Shown here: positions 62,778-64,000 of the stretch, piece after piece | How the letters are laid out: each line of letters opens with the position of its first letter | Numbering within the stretch: the stretch's first letter is position 1 | DNA from: Nostoc sp. PCC 7107 | GTDB lineage: Bacteria; Cyanobacteriota; Cyanobacteriia; Cyanobacteriales; Nostocaceae | Direction of reading: 5' to 3' | Assembly: GCF_000316625.1 (NCBI RefSeq) | Contig: NC_019676.1 | Span: forward strand, 5,660,501-5,724,500 | Length of the DNA: 64,000 bases | Translations under genes and position numbers: made by a program | The notes under the pieces: model-generated | What the model was told of the DNA's origin: nothing | The model's database searches: none | Seen by the model: only the letters and a program-made list of their open reading frames with translations

Positions 62778-64000
62778 ATGAGTCAGTCATCATCTACAAG
62801 TTCTCGGTTACGCTTACTGGTTTTAAGCAACGGTCATGGCGAAGATATAATTGCAGTGCGAATTTTGCAAGCATTTCAGGAACAATCAAACCCACCAGAA
62901 ATTTTTGCTTTACCGTTGGTGGGAGAAGGACACGCTTATCAAAATTTGGGTATTCCTTTGATTGGTTCAGTGCGGACGATGCCTTCTGGTGGTTTTATAT
63001 ATATGGATAACCGTCAACTGATGCGAGATGTGCGCGGTGGTTTAGTACAGTTGACTCTCAGCCAAATTCAAGCAATGCGGCGATGGGTGAGTTCTCAAAA
63101 AAAATCAGGTAAGCCAGTGGGGGTTTTAGCGGTAGGTGATATTGTCCCGCTTTTGTTTGCCTATTTTAGTGGCGCGAATTATGCTTTTGTCGGCACGGCG
63201 AAATCTGAGTATTATGTGCAAGATGAAACAGGATTGTTACCACGTAAATCAAAATCTGCGCGTTGGGAAAATTTTTCTGGTTCAATTTACCATCCTTGGG
63301 AACGTTGGTTGATGAGTCGTCGCCTTTGTCGGGCGGTGTTTCCCAGAGATGCTTTGACTACGGAGATATTAAAACAATGGCCGATTCCCGCGGTTGATGT
63401 GGGGAACCCAATGATGGATGGTTTAGTGCCAAGCTTTGGGATGCAACGATTTTATACTGCGGATACCCAACAAAAAGAACTTGCACGACCACTAGTTGTT
63501 ACCCTACTTCCTGGTTCTCGCCCGCCAGAAGCTTATCACAATTGGCAAGTAATTCTAGAAGCTGTATCTGCAATGCTGGCGAGTCTTCAAGAGCGTGATG
63601 CAGTCGGGCATAGTTCTGGTAATGTGGTGTTTTTAGCAGCGATCGCACCCAGTCTCGATACCAGTCAATTAACTTCTAGCTTACAGGTTCAAGGTTGGCA
63701 ACCCCACACGGAATCCCCAATTTCTCTACCTGATGTCAATACTTTAATCTTTAAGCAACGCAATGCCTATTTACTCATTTCTCAACAAGCTTATAACGAT
63801 TGTTTGCATTTGGGAGATGTGGCGATCGCAATGGCGGGGACAGCTACTGAACAATTTGTTGGTTTAGGCAAGCCAGCGATCGCTATTCCCGGTCAGGGGC
63901 CACAATATAATTATGCTTTTGCTGAAGCCCAAAGCCGTCTTTTAGGAGATTCTTTAATTTTAATTGAAAAGCCAGTCCAAGCAGCGAAGGTGATGCGATC
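62778..64000 (+). CDS. Lipid-A-disaccharide-synthase-related protein (LpxB-like), partial
   Basis: ATG 62778 opens a frame that runs off the right edge after 407 codons. The N-terminus RLLVLSNGHGEDIIAVRIL and later AVGDIVPLLFAYFSGANYAFVGTAKSEYYV resemble the glycosyltransferase-B fold of LpxB, with the donor-binding region PGSRPPEAY and AMAGTATEQFVGLGKPAIAIPG. It belongs to the cyanobacterial LpxB-related family, not LpxB itself. It may glycosylate an outer-membrane lipid, which fits its place beside Omp85. The C-terminus is not seen. Confidence 0.85.
   Translation, partial: MSQSSSTSSRLRLLVLSNGHGEDIIAVRILQAFQEQSNPPEIFALPLVGEGHAYQNLGIPLIGSVRTMPSGGFIYMDNRQLMRDVRGGLVQLTLSQIQAMRRWVSSQKKSGKPVGVLAVGDIVPLLFAYFSGANYAFVGTAKSEYYVQDETGLLPRKSKSARWENFSGSIYHPWERWLMSRRLCRAVFPRDALTTEILKQWPIPAVDVGNPMMDGLVPSFGMQRFYTADTQQKELARPLVVTLLPGSRPPEAYHNWQVILEAVSAMLASLQERDAVGHSSGNVVFLAAIAPSLDTSQLTSSLQVQGWQPHTESPISLPDVNTLIFKQRNAYLLISQQAYNDCLHLGDVAIAMAGTATEQFVGLGKPAIAIPGQGPQYNYAFAEAQSRLLGDSLILIEKPVQAAKVMR

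Noticed and set aside
1-64000. tRNA, rRNA or CRISPR loci
   Set aside because: I looked on both strands for T-loop GGTTCGAATCC-like segments, rRNA blocks and short direct repeats with spacers and saw none; a tRNAscan-SE run would settle it.

Overview
The window is cyanobacterial chromosome, most likely from a filamentous heterocyst-type (Nostocales) strain. Supporting signs are the very frequent HIP1 octamer GCGATCGC, heptanucleotide short tandem repeats (STRR) between genes, Nostoc-type palindromic and MITE-like repeats, a high-light-inducible protein, CruP, a biliverdin-type phytochrome, cyanobacterial Omp85 and an LpxB-related protein. I see no tRNA, rRNA or CRISPR array. Both ends of the window cut a gene (a TrkA-N protein at the left, the LpxB-related protein at the right).

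Left part (1-10.6 kb): a secreted FAD oxidoreductase and a membrane coiled-coil/TPR protein precede a tight three-gene minus-strand operon (10253 to 5247). It encodes a STAND-type P-loop NTPase, a 15-unit WD40 protein and a second, shorter paralogous NTPase with an altered Walker B. It looks like a STAND NTPase/WD40 receptor split into separate chains, and its WD40 repeats show recent DNA-level duplication. The right end of an IS200/IS605-type (TnpB) element, with its terminal hairpin, lies just upstream.

10.6-22 kb: a zinc alcohol dehydrogenase beside a truncated relative, a KTSC protein, a bacteriophytochrome hybrid kinase followed 54 bp later by a REC-GAF-kinase, a membrane acyltransferase-like protein and a secreted GH10-like hydrolase.

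20.5-26.9 kb: a compact TOMM (thiazole/oxazole-modified microcin) RiPP locus. It has an ABC exporter, a 116-residue precursor with 14 regularly spaced Cys in a Gly/Arg core, a perfect 14-bp-stem hairpin, an RRE/E1-like partner protein, a YcaO cyclodehydratase ending in PxPxP and a SagB-type azoline oxidase.

27-38 kb: mostly housekeeping and small conserved genes (LysR, DUF202, DUF6464, cruP, an M41-like protease without AAA domain, YjbQ, Uma2, NYN nuclease, rnc, an RsbRD-type histidine kinase), with a 142-bp MITE-like repeat and a 206-bp fold-back element between genes.

38-44.5 kb: two ydaO-type (c-di-AMP) riboswitches. One precedes a permease, binding-protein and ATPase operon of the nitrate/bicarbonate/sulfonate class. 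The other precedes a universal-stress protein gene, followed by an SLC13/ArsB-like transporter. 44.5-49.3 kb: a signalling cluster of a coiled-coil protein, a membrane OmpA-domain protein, a Ras-like GTPase, a PAS-like protein and a histidine kinase.

49-64 kb: an HLIP, a 1040-residue membrane protein with about eight repeats of roughly 85-100 residues, a fatty-acid-hydroxylase-like protein, dnaG, a two-domain peptidoglycan hydrolase, a diguanylate cyclase paired with a solitary binding lipoprotein (whose start overlaps a truncated SnoaL-like ORF), Omp85, and the divergent LpxB-related gene.
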